Assembly: GCA_023954685.1 (NCBI GenBank)
Contig: JAGSHF010000004.1
Span: 1-42,859, forward strand
Direction: 5' to 3'
Origin: Flavobacteriaceae bacterium
GTDB taxonomy: Bacteria > Bacteroidota > Bacteroidia > Flavobacteriales > Flavobacteriaceae
Length of the DNA stretch: 42,859 nucleotides
Under the pieces are notes generated by a model. That model worked only from the letters and a program-made list of their open reading frames with translations. It was not told the DNA's origin and did no database searches. A program made the translations under genes and the position numbers. Below are positions 30,154 through 39,888 of this stretch, piece by piece; position 1 is the first letter of the stretch; every line of letters begins with the position of its first letter.

Positions 30154-32652
30154 TTATATTAGTTCAAATTGTTCAAAATGATGATTAAGATGCTTGCGTT
30201 CCAACAAGTACCACTCATATCGATTCAATTCACCAAAAACCATATTATTTAAAACGGCCTCAGGATTTTCTTTAAAATATTCTAAATACTTTGTTCTTTG
30301 TTCTTTAAATCTATTAATTGCCGTCGCTAAATCAGGATGTTTTAATATATCTAAAGTATCTTTCTCCAATAATGGGAATCTGGAGTTTAACGGAAATTTT
30401 TTATAATTATATAAACTATGATGTACTTTCTCCAAAATCTTTTCAGGGGTTGCGATATCAAAATCTTGAATCTCACCAGCTGCAATTTTATAAGTATACT
30501 CTAAATGTTCAACCATATGCTGTGGTGACATAATCCCCCATTTTGGCCTAAGATCATCTGTTAATTTTGATAAACATTCGGTGATTTTATCATCGGTCAT
30601 TTCAACAAAAACTTCTTGCTTTTTCTGGACCATAGTCAAAACCGTTGCTATTGCGACTAGTTCATTATCTGCATCGAAAATTTCAGCAAACCATTTTACG
30701 ATGCCGCTTGGGTGTTCTGCCGATGCCACATCGCGATCCACTTTTTGTTTACAGGTTAAGCGTACATAAATAGTATCGTTATGATATAATGGTCTTAAAA
30801 AACGACACTCCTCTAGTCCATAATTTGCCGAAACAGGCCCTTTATTTGGATATACAAACAACCCTGCAGCAGCTGAAATTATAAAATATCCATGCGCTGT
30901 TCTTTTCTCAAAAATGCTTCCATCTAAAGAGGTAATATCTGTATGTGCGTAGAAATGATCCCAAGTGACGTTCGCAAAATTTATAATATCTGTATCTGTA
31001 AGCGTACGTTTATGTGTTTTCATGGACATTCCCGGTTGAATATCTTCCCAATGGTATTTAAATGGGTGCATTTCTGCTTCCTTATACTTTGCGTTTTGTT
31101 GATAGATCCCCGTAATTTCTGTAATGGTTGTTGGTGAACCTTGAATTGCAGTACGCTGTAAATAGTGCTTAATACCACGTATGCCTCCCATTTCTTCTCC
31201 TCCGCCAGCGCGACCAGGACCACCATGAACTAAACTAGGTAAAGGCGAACCATGACCTGTACTTTCTTTAGCCATTTCGCGATTAATAACCATAATACGG
31301 CCATGATGAGAGGCTGCATTTACTACATAGTTTTTAGCTATCTCATCGTCATTCGTTGCTATTGAAGATACTAATGACCCTTTACCCATTTTGGCTAAAG
31401 TGATAGCTTCATCTAAATTTTTATAAGGCATAATGGTACTTACTGGACCAAATGCTTCTCGTTCATGAACAACTTTGTTTTGTAATGGGTTATCTGCTCT
31501 AAATAAAATTGGACTGATAAACGCTCCGTTTTTTGCATCAGCTCCTATGGTGTCAATTTCATCTATATTGCCATAAACCATTTGAGCTTCTTTGGCTAAA
31601 TCATTAACTGAATTACGAACAGCCTGAACTTGTTGATGACTTACTAGAGGTCCCATTCTTACTTCTTTCAATCTTGGATCGCCAACAGTAATTTTATCTA
31701 AAGCTTTACGGAGTGCAACCTGAACATCTTCTACTAATTTTTCTGGAACAATAATTCGCCTTATAGCAGTACACTTTTGTCCGGCTTTAACGGTCATTTC
31801 TTTCCTTACTTCTTTAATAAACAAATCAAATTCCGGTGTTCCCGGAACGGCATCTTCTCCCAAAACAGAAGCATTTAAGGAATCGGCTTCCATTGTGAAT
31901 GGCACAGATTCTTGTATTAATCTTGGATGTGCTTTAAGCAATCTTCCTGTTGAGGCAGAACCCGTAAATGTCACGACATCTTGAGATTCTACAGTGTCCA
32001 ATATATTTCGAACAGTGCCGTTTATAATTTGCAATGCGCCTTCTGGTAAAATTCCTGATACTATAATTTCCCGAGCAACTGCTTCTGCCAAATACGAGGA
32101 AGAAGGGGCTGGTAAAACTACTGCAGGGACTCCAGCCATCCAATTAACCGCACATTTTTCTAACATTCCCCATACTGGAAAATTAAATGCATTAATGTGG
32201 ACTGCGATACCTTTTTTGGGTACCATAATATGATGCGCCATAAAGCGTCCTCCTCGTGATAAATCAATAGCGTCACCTTCTACATGATACGGTTGATTTG
32301 GGAATAACTTTCTTAAAGAAGCATTCGCAAATAAATTACCAAAACCTCCTTCAATATCAATCCAACTATCAATTTTGGTCGCACCAGTTCGATAACTCAA
32401 TTCATAGAAAGCTTCTTTTCTTTTTGTGAGAAAGAATGCTAATTTTTTTAACATGTTACCACGCTCTTGAAACGTCATTTTCCGAAGTACTTCACCGCCT
32501 TTTGTTCTTCCGTAGTTCAGAATTTCGGGAATATCTAATCCTTCAACGGCAACACTTGCAAATGCTTCACCTGTTACCGCATCTAAGATTGGTGTTCCTA
32601 CTTCTGTTCCTTCTGTCCATTGCCCTGTAACGTAATGTTGTATTTTCTTCAT
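30154..32652 (-). CDS. paaZ: PaaZ: oxepin-CoA hydrolase / aldehyde dehydrogenase, with additional C-terminal DUF1569/DinB-like domain
   Basis: ALDH part 'VTFTGSASTGRLLKAHP', 'EMTVKAGQKCTAIRR'; MaoC-like hydratase 'FANVTWDHFYAHTD..RTAHGYFIISAAAGLFV'; final 148 aa beginning MTDDKITEC carries 'MSPQHMVEHLEYTY' and 'FGELNRYEWYLLERKHLNHHFEQFEL'. Confidence 0.93.
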   Translation of the reverse strand: MKKIQHYVTGQWTEGTEVGTPILDAVTGEAFASVAVEGLDIPEILNYGRTKGGEVLRKMTFQERGNMLKKLAFFLTKRKEAFYELSYRTGATKIDSWIDIEGGFGNLFANASLRKLFPNQPYHVEGDAIDLSRGGRFMAHHIMVPKKGIAVHINAFNFPVWGMLEKCAVNWMAGVPAVVLPAPSSSYLAEAVAREIIVSGILPEGALQIINGTVRNILDTVESQDVVTFTGSASTGRLLKAHPRLIQESVPFTMEADSLNASVLGEDAVPGTPEFDLFIKEVRKEMTVKAGQKCTAIRRIIVPEKLVEDVQVALRKALDKITVGDPRLKEVRMGPLVSHQQVQAVRNSVNDLAKEAQMVYGNIDEIDTIGADAKNGAFISPILFRADNPLQNKVVHEREAFGPVSTIMPYKNLDEAITLAKMGKGSLVSSIATNDDEIAKNYVVNAASHHGRIMVINREMAKESTGHGSPLPSLVHGGPGRAGGGEEMGGIRGIKHYLQRTAIQGSPTTITEITGIYQQNAKYKEAEMHPFKYHWEDIQPGMSMKTHKRTLTDTDIINFANVTWDHFYAHTDITSLDGSIFEKRTAHGYFIISAAAGLFVYPNKGPVSANYGLEECRFLRPLYHNDTIYVRLTCKQKVDRDVASAEHPSGIVKWFAEIFDADNELVAIATVLTMVQKKQEVFVEMTDDKITECLSKLTDDLRPKWGIMSPQHMVEHLEYTYKIAAGEIQDFDIATPEKILEKVHHSLYNYKKFPLNSRFPLLEKDTLDILKHPDLATAINRFKEQRTKYLEYFKENPEAVLNNMVFGELNRYEWYLLERKHLNHHFEQFELI

Positions 32653-32661
32653 AATAACGCT

Positions 32662-33264
32662 TTATGCTAGAATTTTAATAATTCTCCCTGTGACAACCCC
32701 TTCAACACACTTCACATAGCCATCTACAATTTTACGCATTGGCACAGGGGTATTTCCAGGAAAATAATCTTTATATTTCTCATAGGCATCTTCAACCAAA
32801 TCAGAACAAACAGCATTAATTCTAATGCCATTCTCTAATTCCAAGGCCACAGCTTTAACAAAACTGTGAATACCTCCATTTACTAATGCTGCACTTGTTG
32901 TCATATCTACTGGATCATCCGCTAAGATTCCAGTTGATAACGTAAAGGATCCTTTTGGGTTCAAATAATTTTTACCAATTCTCACAGTATTAACCTGTCC
33001 CATTAGTTTACTCTTAATACCAATGTAAAAGTCTTCTTCTGTTAAATTATTGAATTTATCCCATTTAGCATCTCCAGCTATTGCGATAATAGCATCTAAT
33101 TTTCCGACGTTATCAAACATGGATTTAATAGATTTCGAATCTGAAAAATCGACAGTAACGTCACCAGATTTTCGACCTGCAACAAGGACTTCATGTTTTT
33201 TTGAAAGTCTTTCAGTTACTTTCTTACCAATTGTTCCGTTCCCTCCTATGATTAATATTTTCAT
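32662..33264 (-). CDS. SDR-like protein lacking the canonical YxxxK active site (Lin1944-like)
   Basis: 'ILIIGGNGTIGKKVTERL' cofactor loop; catalytic region reads 'SAALVNGGIHSFVKAVALELENGIRINAV'. Confidence 0.85.
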   Translation of the reverse strand: MKILIIGGNGTIGKKVTERLSKKHEVLVAGRKSGDVTVDFSDSKSIKSMFDNVGKLDAIIAIAGDAKWDKFNNLTEEDFYIGIKSKLMGQVNTVRIGKNYLNPKGSFTLSTGILADDPVDMTTSAALVNGGIHSFVKAVALELENGIRINAVCSDLVEDAYEKYKDYFPGNTPVPMRKIVDGYVKCVEGVVTGRIIKILA

Positions 33265-34473
33265 TTAAATCTTTTCTATTATAGCTGCATATCCTTGACC
33301 AACGCCTATGCACATGGTAATTAAAGCATACTGTTTGTTTTGTTCTTGTAATTCTAACGCGGCAGAATACGCAATTCTAGTTCCTGTTACTCCTAAAGGA
33401 TGTCCAATCGCAATTGAACCTCCATTTGGATTTATTCTTGGATCGTTATCAGCTAATCCCCATGCACGTGTACATGCTAAAGCTTGGGCTGCAAAAGCTT
33501 CGTTAAGCTCTATAACACTCATATCATTCATGGTTAATCCTGCTTTGGCTAAGGCCTTATTGGATGCCTCAACTGGACCTATTCCCATGATTCTTGGTTC
33601 TACACCTACCACCGCAGAACTTACAATTCTTGCTAAAGGTTTTAAGTTATATTTTTTAACGGCGTCCTTAGAAGCGATTATCGTCGCCGCTGCACCATCA
33701 TTTAACCCTGAAGAATTTCCAGCTGTAACACTACCACCATCCTTTTTGAATGCTGCTCTTAATTTTCCTAAAACTTCTAAAGATGTTGTTGGTTTTACAA
33801 ACTCATCTTTTGAAAAAATTATGGGGTCTTTCTTTCGTTGTGGAATCTCTACATTCACAATCTCTTTATCTAAACGTCCATTTTCTTGCGCTCTCGTCGC
33901 TTTCATTTGACTCCAATAAGCAAACACATCTTGGTCTTCTCGTGAGATACTATATTTTTCTACTAAATTTTCTGCTGTATTACCCATGCCATCAGTTCCA
34001 TAAAGCTTTTGCATTTTAGGATTGATAAAACGCCATCCGAAACTAGAATCATACATTTTAGAATCATTACCAAAAGCACTTGACGGTTTTGCAATGACAT
34101 ATGGGCCGCGCGTCATATTTTCAACACCTCCAGCAATAAATACATCGCCATCACCCGCTTTTATGGCACGATTCGCGTGAATGATTGCAGATAATCCTGA
34201 ACTACATAAACGATTTACAGTTTCACCAGGCACTGTAAAAGGCAAACCAGCTAATAATGATGACATACGCGCTACATTACGATTATCTTCTCCTGCTTGG
34301 TTAGCGCAACCCATAATGACATCGTCGTAAGCTTCTTTTGGAATACTCGGATTTCTATCTACCAATGCTTTGATTACTGTTGCTCCTAAATCGTCTGTTC
34401 GGACGGTAGACAACGTTCCTTTGTAACTTCCTATCGGAGTTCTAATACCGTCTATGATATATGCTTCTTTCAT
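33265..34473 (-). CDS. paaJ: 3-oxoadipyl-CoA / 3-oxo-5,6-dehydrosuberyl-CoA thiolase
   Basis: Thiolase signatures 'NRLCSSGLSAIIHANRAIKAGD', 'NPNGGSIAIGHPLGVTGTRI', 'MCIGVGQGYAAI'; adjacent paa genes. Confidence 0.93.
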   Translation of the reverse strand: MKEAYIIDGIRTPIGSYKGTLSTVRTDDLGATVIKALVDRNPSIPKEAYDDVIMGCANQAGEDNRNVARMSSLLAGLPFTVPGETVNRLCSSGLSAIIHANRAIKAGDGDVFIAGGVENMTRGPYVIAKPSSAFGNDSKMYDSSFGWRFINPKMQKLYGTDGMGNTAENLVEKYSISREDQDVFAYWSQMKATRAQENGRLDKEIVNVEIPQRKKDPIIFSKDEFVKPTTSLEVLGKLRAAFKKDGGSVTAGNSSGLNDGAAATIIASKDAVKKYNLKPLARIVSSAVVGVEPRIMGIGPVEASNKALAKAGLTMNDMSVIELNEAFAAQALACTRAWGLADNDPRINPNGGSIAIGHPLGVTGTRIAYSAALELQEQNKQYALITMCIGVGQGYAAIIEKI

Positions 34474-34514
34474 TTTTTAATCCAGATTATTTAAAATTTC
34501 TACAATTTTATAAT

Positions 34515-34949
34515 TTACTCTTTCCAGTCTTTTTGAGTACGATATACAACGCCTTTAAAAAGGGCCACTAATTCATTACCACGTTTTACTTCAATGATAT
34601 TAAACCCTAATTTCTTATTTACTTTTTCAATTACAGATTCTGCTACTAGATAATCCCCTTCTTCCAAAGCTTCAATATGATTGATGCTCGTTTCGATGGA
34701 TACCGCATATTTACCATGCGTATTTGCTGCAAATCCAAATGCCGTATCTGCTAATGAATAACTTATGCCTCCATGAGCTTTATTCATGCTGTTTAGCATC
34801 TCTTTTCTAATCGTCATAGCGACTTTACAGCGACCTAATTCACATTCTAAAATATCTATGCCCAACCAAGTGCTGTATGCGTCCTGCGATAGCATTTTAT
34901 ATGGTATCTGTTCTCCTTTCATATTCATTTTCCGAGGATCGGAATACAT
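34515..34949 (-). CDS. paaI: phenylacetyl-CoA-pathway thioesterase PaaI (hotdog fold)
   Basis: 'MLNSMNKAHGGISYSLADTAFGFAANTHG' PaaI-type hotdog motif. Confidence 0.92.
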   Translation of the reverse strand: MYSDPRKMNMKGEQIPYKMLSQDAYSTWLGIDILECELGRCKVAMTIRKEMLNSMNKAHGGISYSLADTAFGFAANTHGKYAVSIETSINHIEALEEGDYLVAESVIEKVNKKLGFNIIEVKRGNELVALFKGVVYRTQKDWKE

Positions 34950-35010
34950 AGTATTATGAGAGCCCTTTTGAATTCACTTAAAGTGCCATCTCAATTAATT
35001 TTAAAAAACT

Positions 35011-36186
35011 CTAATTAAAAAACCTCTTATTTTCCCTACTCATTTTACGTAATAACGGACTGCAACGGTATCTATCTTCATGATATTCATTATACAATTG
35101 ATCTAATTCTGAAACACACCAATCTATACCCTTTTCATCAGCCCAAGCCAATAATCCTTTTGGGTAATTCACACCTTTGGTCATAGCGTTATCAATATCT
35201 TCAGCAGAGGCGATATTTAAGAATAAGGCATCAGCAGCTTCGTTAATAAGCATTACTAAAACTCGATTGAAAATAATTTCACTCAAAGCGGAATCTACAA
35301 TATTTGAATTAACATCAAGAGTTTCAACTTTTTTACCATTCTCATCATATTCATAGTAGCCTATTCCTGATTTTCTTCCCAAATAACCAGCTTCTGCAAA
35401 TCGTTTCTGTGTAAATGATGGTTTATATCTTGGGTCGAAATAAAATGCTGTAAATATCGTTTCCGTAACTGTGTAATTCACATCATTTCCAATAAAATCC
35501 ATTAGCTCGAATGGCCCCATTCGGAAACCACCTAATAATTTTAAACTATGGTCAATGGTAGCAAAATCGGCTAATCCTTCTTCGTAGATACGTAATGCCT
35601 CACCGTAGAAAGGTCGCGCAACACGGTTTACTATAAATCCGGGTGTATCTTTAGCTACTGCCACTGTCTTTTTCCAACTAGCAATTGTATCTATCGCCTT
35701 TTCTAATGTTTCATAAGATGTTTGAATCGCTGGAATCACCTCAACTAATTTCATTAATGGTGCTGGGTTGAAAAAATGGATTCCAACACAGCGTTCTGGT
35801 TTTTTTAATGATGCTGCAATAGATGCTATTGATAAGCTTGATGTGTTTGAAGCTATTATACAATCGTCTGCAACATAAGTTTCTAATTCAGCGAATACTT
35901 TTTTCTTAATGTCGATATTTTCAATAATAGCTTCAATAGTTAGATGTGAATCCGCCAAATCTCTAAAATTATCAACATAAGATATGTTTCCTTGAATTCT
36001 ATTTTTTTCATTAGAATCTATTCTTCCTTTTTTTATTAAGCGATTCAATATTTTTCCCAATGAAGATTCTGCCCGTTCCAAAGCTTCTTGATTGGTATCA
36101 TATAATTTCACTTTACATCCTGAAGTCGCGGCCACTTGTGCAATACCACTTCCCATTGTTCCGCCACCGATAATACCTACATTCAT
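35011..36186 (-). CDS. paaH: 3-hydroxyacyl-CoA dehydrogenase
   Basis: 'VGIIGGGTMGSGIAQVAATSG', 'GIHFFNPAPLMKLVEVI', 'KDTPGFIVNRVARPFYGEA', plus second C-terminal domain. Confidence 0.94.
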   Translation of the reverse strand: MNVGIIGGGTMGSGIAQVAATSGCKVKLYDTNQEALERAESSLGKILNRLIKKGRIDSNEKNRIQGNISYVDNFRDLADSHLTIEAIIENIDIKKKVFAELETYVADDCIIASNTSSLSIASIAASLKKPERCVGIHFFNPAPLMKLVEVIPAIQTSYETLEKAIDTIASWKKTVAVAKDTPGFIVNRVARPFYGEALRIYEEGLADFATIDHSLKLLGGFRMGPFELMDFIGNDVNYTVTETIFTAFYFDPRYKPSFTQKRFAEAGYLGRKSGIGYYEYDENGKKVETLDVNSNIVDSALSEIIFNRVLVMLINEAADALFLNIASAEDIDNAMTKGVNYPKGLLAWADEKGIDWCVSELDQLYNEYHEDRYRCSPLLRKMSRENKRFFN

Positions 36187-36188
36187 TT

Positions 36189-36971
36189 TTATTTTCCTTT
36201 GAATTCTGGTTTCCTTTTTTCAATAAATGCAGCAACACCTTCAGAATAATCCTGACTCTGTGCCGCTACTATTTGTAATTTAGATTCTAAGGCTAATTGA
36301 GCCTCTAAATCATTTGACATAGATTTATTAAATAATTCCTTAATCATACCTAAAGCCTTGGTTGGCATATGTGCTAATTTTAATGCAAGTATACTCACCT
36401 CTTCTTGAAAATTTTCTAGCGGCATCATTTTATAAATCATACCCATCCTTTCGGCTTCTATCGCTGAAATTTTATCACCTAACATTGCTAAAGCTAAGGC
36501 TTTTTGAAAGCCTATCAATCGAGGCAGAAAATAAGTGCCACCACTATCTGGCACCAATCCAATAAGACTAAATGCTTGTATAAAACTTACTTTTTCATGA
36601 GCGACAACTACATCACAAGCCAAAGCAATATTTGCTCCAGCGCCTGCTGCCACACCATTAATAGCACCAATGATTGGTTTTCTAATATTTCTAATTTTCG
36701 TAATTATTGGGTTATAATGTTCGTCAAGGATTTTTTTGAATCCAGGATTTAATTCCGGATCTGTTACTTCTTTTAAATCTTGACCAGCACAAAATGCTTT
36801 ACCGTTTCCAGTTAATACAATGGCTCTAACGGTTTCGTTTTGTTCACAGGCATCTAATGTGTCTTGAAGACTAAATGCCATTTCACGATTGAAACTATTA
36901 AAGACTTCAGGTCTATTTAGCGTGATGTACGCTACGTTATTTTCAATCTTAAGCTGAATGCTTTTACTCAT
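36189..36971 (-). CDS. paaG: enoyl-CoA hydratase-related 1,2-epoxyphenylacetyl-CoA isomerase
   Basis: 'GNGKAFCAGQDLKEV', 'GAINGVAAGAGANIALACDVVVA', 'LIGLVPDSGGTYFLPRLIG' - PaaG-like crotonase. Confidence 0.92.
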   Translation of the reverse strand: MSKSIQLKIENNVAYITLNRPEVFNSFNREMAFSLQDTLDACEQNETVRAIVLTGNGKAFCAGQDLKEVTDPELNPGFKKILDEHYNPIITKIRNIRKPIIGAINGVAAGAGANIALACDVVVAHEKVSFIQAFSLIGLVPDSGGTYFLPRLIGFQKALALAMLGDKISAIEAERMGMIYKMMPLENFQEEVSILALKLAHMPTKALGMIKELFNKSMSNDLEAQLALESKLQIVAAQSQDYSEGVAAFIEKRKPEFKGK

Positions 36972-37033
36972 ATTTCCTCTTTATTAATAAACCTCTCGAC
37001 TGCACTTGAGGTAACAATGTCTTTCTATTTATA

Positions 37034-37057
37034 AAATTCCCGATTTCGCAGGAATTT
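37034..37057 (-). terminator. possible intra-operon hairpin/attenuator between paaD and paaG
   Basis: AAATTCC / GGAATTT 7-bp arms, 10-nt loop; on the minus strand followed by a short T-rich run (GGGAATTTTATAAAT), 3 nt past the paaD stop. Confidence 0.45.
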
Positions 37058-37059
37058 GA

Positions 37060-37560
37060 TTATTTCAAACATTTAAAATAATCGAATGGCTCTTGGCAAT
37101 CTTCACATTGAAATTGTGCTTTGCATGCTGTTGAACCAAATTGACTTACTAATCTTGTATTTTGAGAGCCACAATTCGTGCACTTCACTAATCGCTTTTC
37201 ATTTAATAACACATCTTTATCTGCTTCTGGTTCTAAAGGTGCTGCTATACCATAATCTTCTAATGCTTTTCTTCCTCTTGACGTAATCCAATCGGTTGTC
37301 CAAGCGGGATGCAAAATCAAATCGATCTCTGATTCATAACCTGCATCTTTTAATGCTTTTTTAATATCGTCTCCAATCACGTCCATTGCTGGACAACCAC
37401 TGTATGTTGGTGTAATTTCTACTTTGACGGTATCATTAATAATAATTGCAGAACGCACCACTCCCATGTCCATAATTGATAATACTGGAATTTCTGGATC
37501 GGAAACTTGTTCCAGAATAGGAATTAATATTTTTTCTATGTTTTGTTCTGTCGTTGTCAT
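37060..37560 (-). CDS. paaD: 1,2-phenylacetyl-CoA epoxidase subunit PaaD
   Basis: 'VSDPEIPVLSIMDMGVVR', 'TPTYSGCPAMDVI', 'CTNCGSQNTRLVSQFGSTACKAQFQCEDCQEPFDYFKC'. Confidence 0.96.
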   Translation of the reverse strand: MTTTEQNIEKILIPILEQVSDPEIPVLSIMDMGVVRSAIIINDTVKVEITPTYSGCPAMDVIGDDIKKALKDAGYESEIDLILHPAWTTDWITSRGRKALEDYGIAAPLEPEADKDVLLNEKRLVKCTNCGSQNTRLVSQFGSTACKAQFQCEDCQEPFDYFKCLK

Positions 37561-37593
37561 GCTTTTAAATAGTTCTGCTAACGCAGCAATAAA

Positions 37594-38349
37594 TTACCAT
37601 TCCATATTTGGGTAGGTCCGTTGCATAAATTGCAAATCGCTTAATAAATACCCCAAATGTTCCGTATGAATCCCGTCTTTACCACCTTTTTGAAAATACT
37701 TTGATTCTGGAGTTTTAAGTTTTGCGTCTTCTAAAAGTTCAGTTACTGCCTTGTAATATTGATCTTTTAGTTTTGTAACATCTACACCAACACCATCAGA
37801 AACCATTACTTTATCTGCTTGTGTTTGATGAAATAATTCATCGGTATACGTCCATAACGTATCCATTGCTTCTTGCATTTTCTGCTTACTTTCTGGAGTC
37901 CCGTCTCCTAGGCGTTTAACCCAATCTGACGAAAATCGTTCGTGATATCTTACCTCCTTAATGCACTTTTTTGCAATAGCAGAAAGCGTTAAATCCGAAC
38001 TTTTTTGTAATTCTGTTAAGAACGCCAAATGGTATACATCAAATAAAAACTGACGCCCAATGGTATAGGCGAAGTTGGTATTTGGTTGTTCAACTAATAA
38101 TACATTTTTATACTCACGTTCTTTACGAAGCATGGCAATATCGTCTTCAGTTCTATTATCTCCAGCAACTTTACCAGCATATTGAAAATAACTACGCACT
38201 TGTCCGAATAAATCTAATGAAATATTTGTGCAAGCGATATCGGTTTCTAGATTTGGGCCATGACCACAAAGTTCGCCTAAGCGTTGCCCAAGAATTAAAG
38301 AATTATCTGCAATGCCCAAAATGTATTTGTATAAGTTTTCGTTTTTCAT
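37594..38349 (-). CDS. paaC: 1,2-phenylacetyl-CoA epoxidase structural subunit PaaC
   Basis: 'DNSLILGQRLGELCGHGPNLETDIACTNISLDLFGQVRSYFQYA', 'CIKEVRYHERFSSDWVKRLGDGT'. Confidence 0.96.
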   Translation of the reverse strand: MKNENLYKYILGIADNSLILGQRLGELCGHGPNLETDIACTNISLDLFGQVRSYFQYAGKVAGDNRTEDDIAMLRKEREYKNVLLVEQPNTNFAYTIGRQFLFDVYHLAFLTELQKSSDLTLSAIAKKCIKEVRYHERFSSDWVKRLGDGTPESKQKMQEAMDTLWTYTDELFHQTQADKVMVSDGVGVDVTKLKDQYYKAVTELLEDAKLKTPESKYFQKGGKDGIHTEHLGYLLSDLQFMQRTYPNMEW

Positions 38350-38471
38350 GTTTACTTCTCCAAAAAGTGGAAATTTTATTTATTAAACATCATTCTTTTA
38401 TTGAGATTTTTCAACGGTGCTGATCGTGACATTTCTTTTCAAAATATGACATCCCTGTCTTCTTAAGAGTA

Positions 38472-38762
38472 TCACATGTGTTTTACCTCGTCAGGCAACT
38501 CATAAAATGTTGGATGACGGTAAACTTTGTCTTGAGCAGGCTCAAATAATTCTCCATTATGTTCCGGATTGGAAGCCGTAATATGATAAGATTCTACAAC
38601 CCAAATACTTACACCCTCATTACGCCTAGTATAAACATCGCGAGCATTCTCTAACGCCATTTCTGCATCTGTAGCATGAAGGCTACCACAATGCCTATGT
38701 TCTAATCCGTTTTTACTTCTTACGAAGATTTCCCAAAGTGGCCAATTTTTTTTATCAGTCAT
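38472..38762 (-). CDS. paaB: 1,2-phenylacetyl-CoA epoxidase subunit PaaB
   Basis: 'WPLWEIFVRSKNGLEHRHCGSLHATDAEMALENARDVYTRRNEGVSIWVV'. Confidence 0.97.
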   Translation of the reverse strand: MTDKKNWPLWEIFVRSKNGLEHRHCGSLHATDAEMALENARDVYTRRNEGVSIWVVESYHITASNPEHNGELFEPAQDKVYRHPTFYELPDEVKHM

Positions 38763-38859
38763 AATTTATATTTTTTGTCTCATCCAGTTCTCGATTTATT
38801 TCAACTAGAATTTAGCTACGCTCATTCTGGCCGATAATCAATCCTTTGAACGATGACAT

Positions 38860-39816
38860 TTAAACGGCTTGTTTCTCTATTCTTTCTTTTTTATTTTCGG
38901 CATGTGCCATTGCTGCGTTCCGCACCCATTCTCCTTCTTCCCACGCACTAACTCGCGCTTTCATTCGCTCTTTATTACATGGTCCATGACCTTTTACAAC
39001 TTGCCAAAATTCATCCCAATCAATCTCACCAAAATCATAAATCCCTTTTTCTTCATTCCATTTTAAATCTGGATCTGGTATAGTCAGCCCTATTAATTCT
39101 GCCTGAGGCACTGTTTGATCAATAAATTGTTGACGTAAATCATCATTCGATTTTCGCTTTAATTTCCATTTCATAGATTGTTCAGTATGCACCGAAACAT
39201 CATCTGTTGGCCCCAACATCATAAGACTTGGCCACCACCAGCGGTTTAAGGCATCCTGAGCCATTTCCTTTTGCTCTGGTGTTCCATTAGCCAACTTAAT
39301 CATGATCTCATAGCCTTGACGTTGATGAAAACTTTCTTCTTTACATACACGAACCATAGCTCTTGCATATGGTCCATAAGAGGTATTACACAATGGTACT
39401 TGATTAATAATAGCTGCTCCGTCAACAAGCCAACCAATAGCTCCCATATCGGCCCATGTAATCGTTGGGTAATTAAAAATGGAAGAATACTTTGCTTTTC
39501 CTGAATGCAATTGTTCGTATAACTCATCCCGAGATACACCCAGCGTTTCACAGGCTGAATACAAATACAAACCATGGCCTGCCTCATCTTGAACCTTCGC
39601 TAATAGTGCTACTTTTCGCCTTAATGATGGCGCTCGTGTAATCCAATTTCCTTCTGGCAACATACCCACTATTTCAGAATGCGCATGTTGAGACATTTGC
39701 CTGATATGTGTTTTACGATACTTTTCTGGCATCCAATCTTTAGGTTCAATTTTTTCATCGCGCGCAATACGTGCTTCAAATTGATCTTCTAAGTTTTTTA
39801 TTTGTTCTTCACTCAT
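38860..39816 (-). CDS. paaA: 1,2-phenylacetyl-CoA epoxidase catalytic subunit PaaA
   Basis: Di-iron motifs '[20 protein letters not shown]' and '[13 protein letters not shown]'; '[33 protein letters not shown]'. Confidence 0.97.
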   Translation of the reverse strand: MSEEQIKNLEDQFEARIARDEKIEPKDWMPEKYRKTHIRQMSQHAHSEIVGMLPEGNWITRAPSLRRKVALLAKVQDEAGHGLYLYSACETLGVSRDELYEQLHSGKAKYSSIFNYPTITWADMGAIGWLVDGAAIINQVPLCNTSYGPYARAMVRVCKEESFHQRQGYEIMIKLANGTPEQKEMAQDALNRWWWPSLMMLGPTDDVSVHTEQSMKWKLKRKSNDDLRQQFIDQTVPQAELIGLTIPDPDLKWNEEKGIYDFGEIDWDEFWQVVKGHGPCNKERMKARVSAWEEGEWVRNAAMAHAENKKERIEKQAV

Positions 39817-39888
39817 CTTTTTTTATTGTTAGTGAATGGTTATTAATAATTAGTCGAATCCATAACAAATCCAGATTCACAAAATAAT

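Noticed and set aside
39828-39834. TGTTAGT half-site upstream of paaA as a third TetR operator
   Set aside because: Only one half-site, no matching TAACA arm; insufficient.
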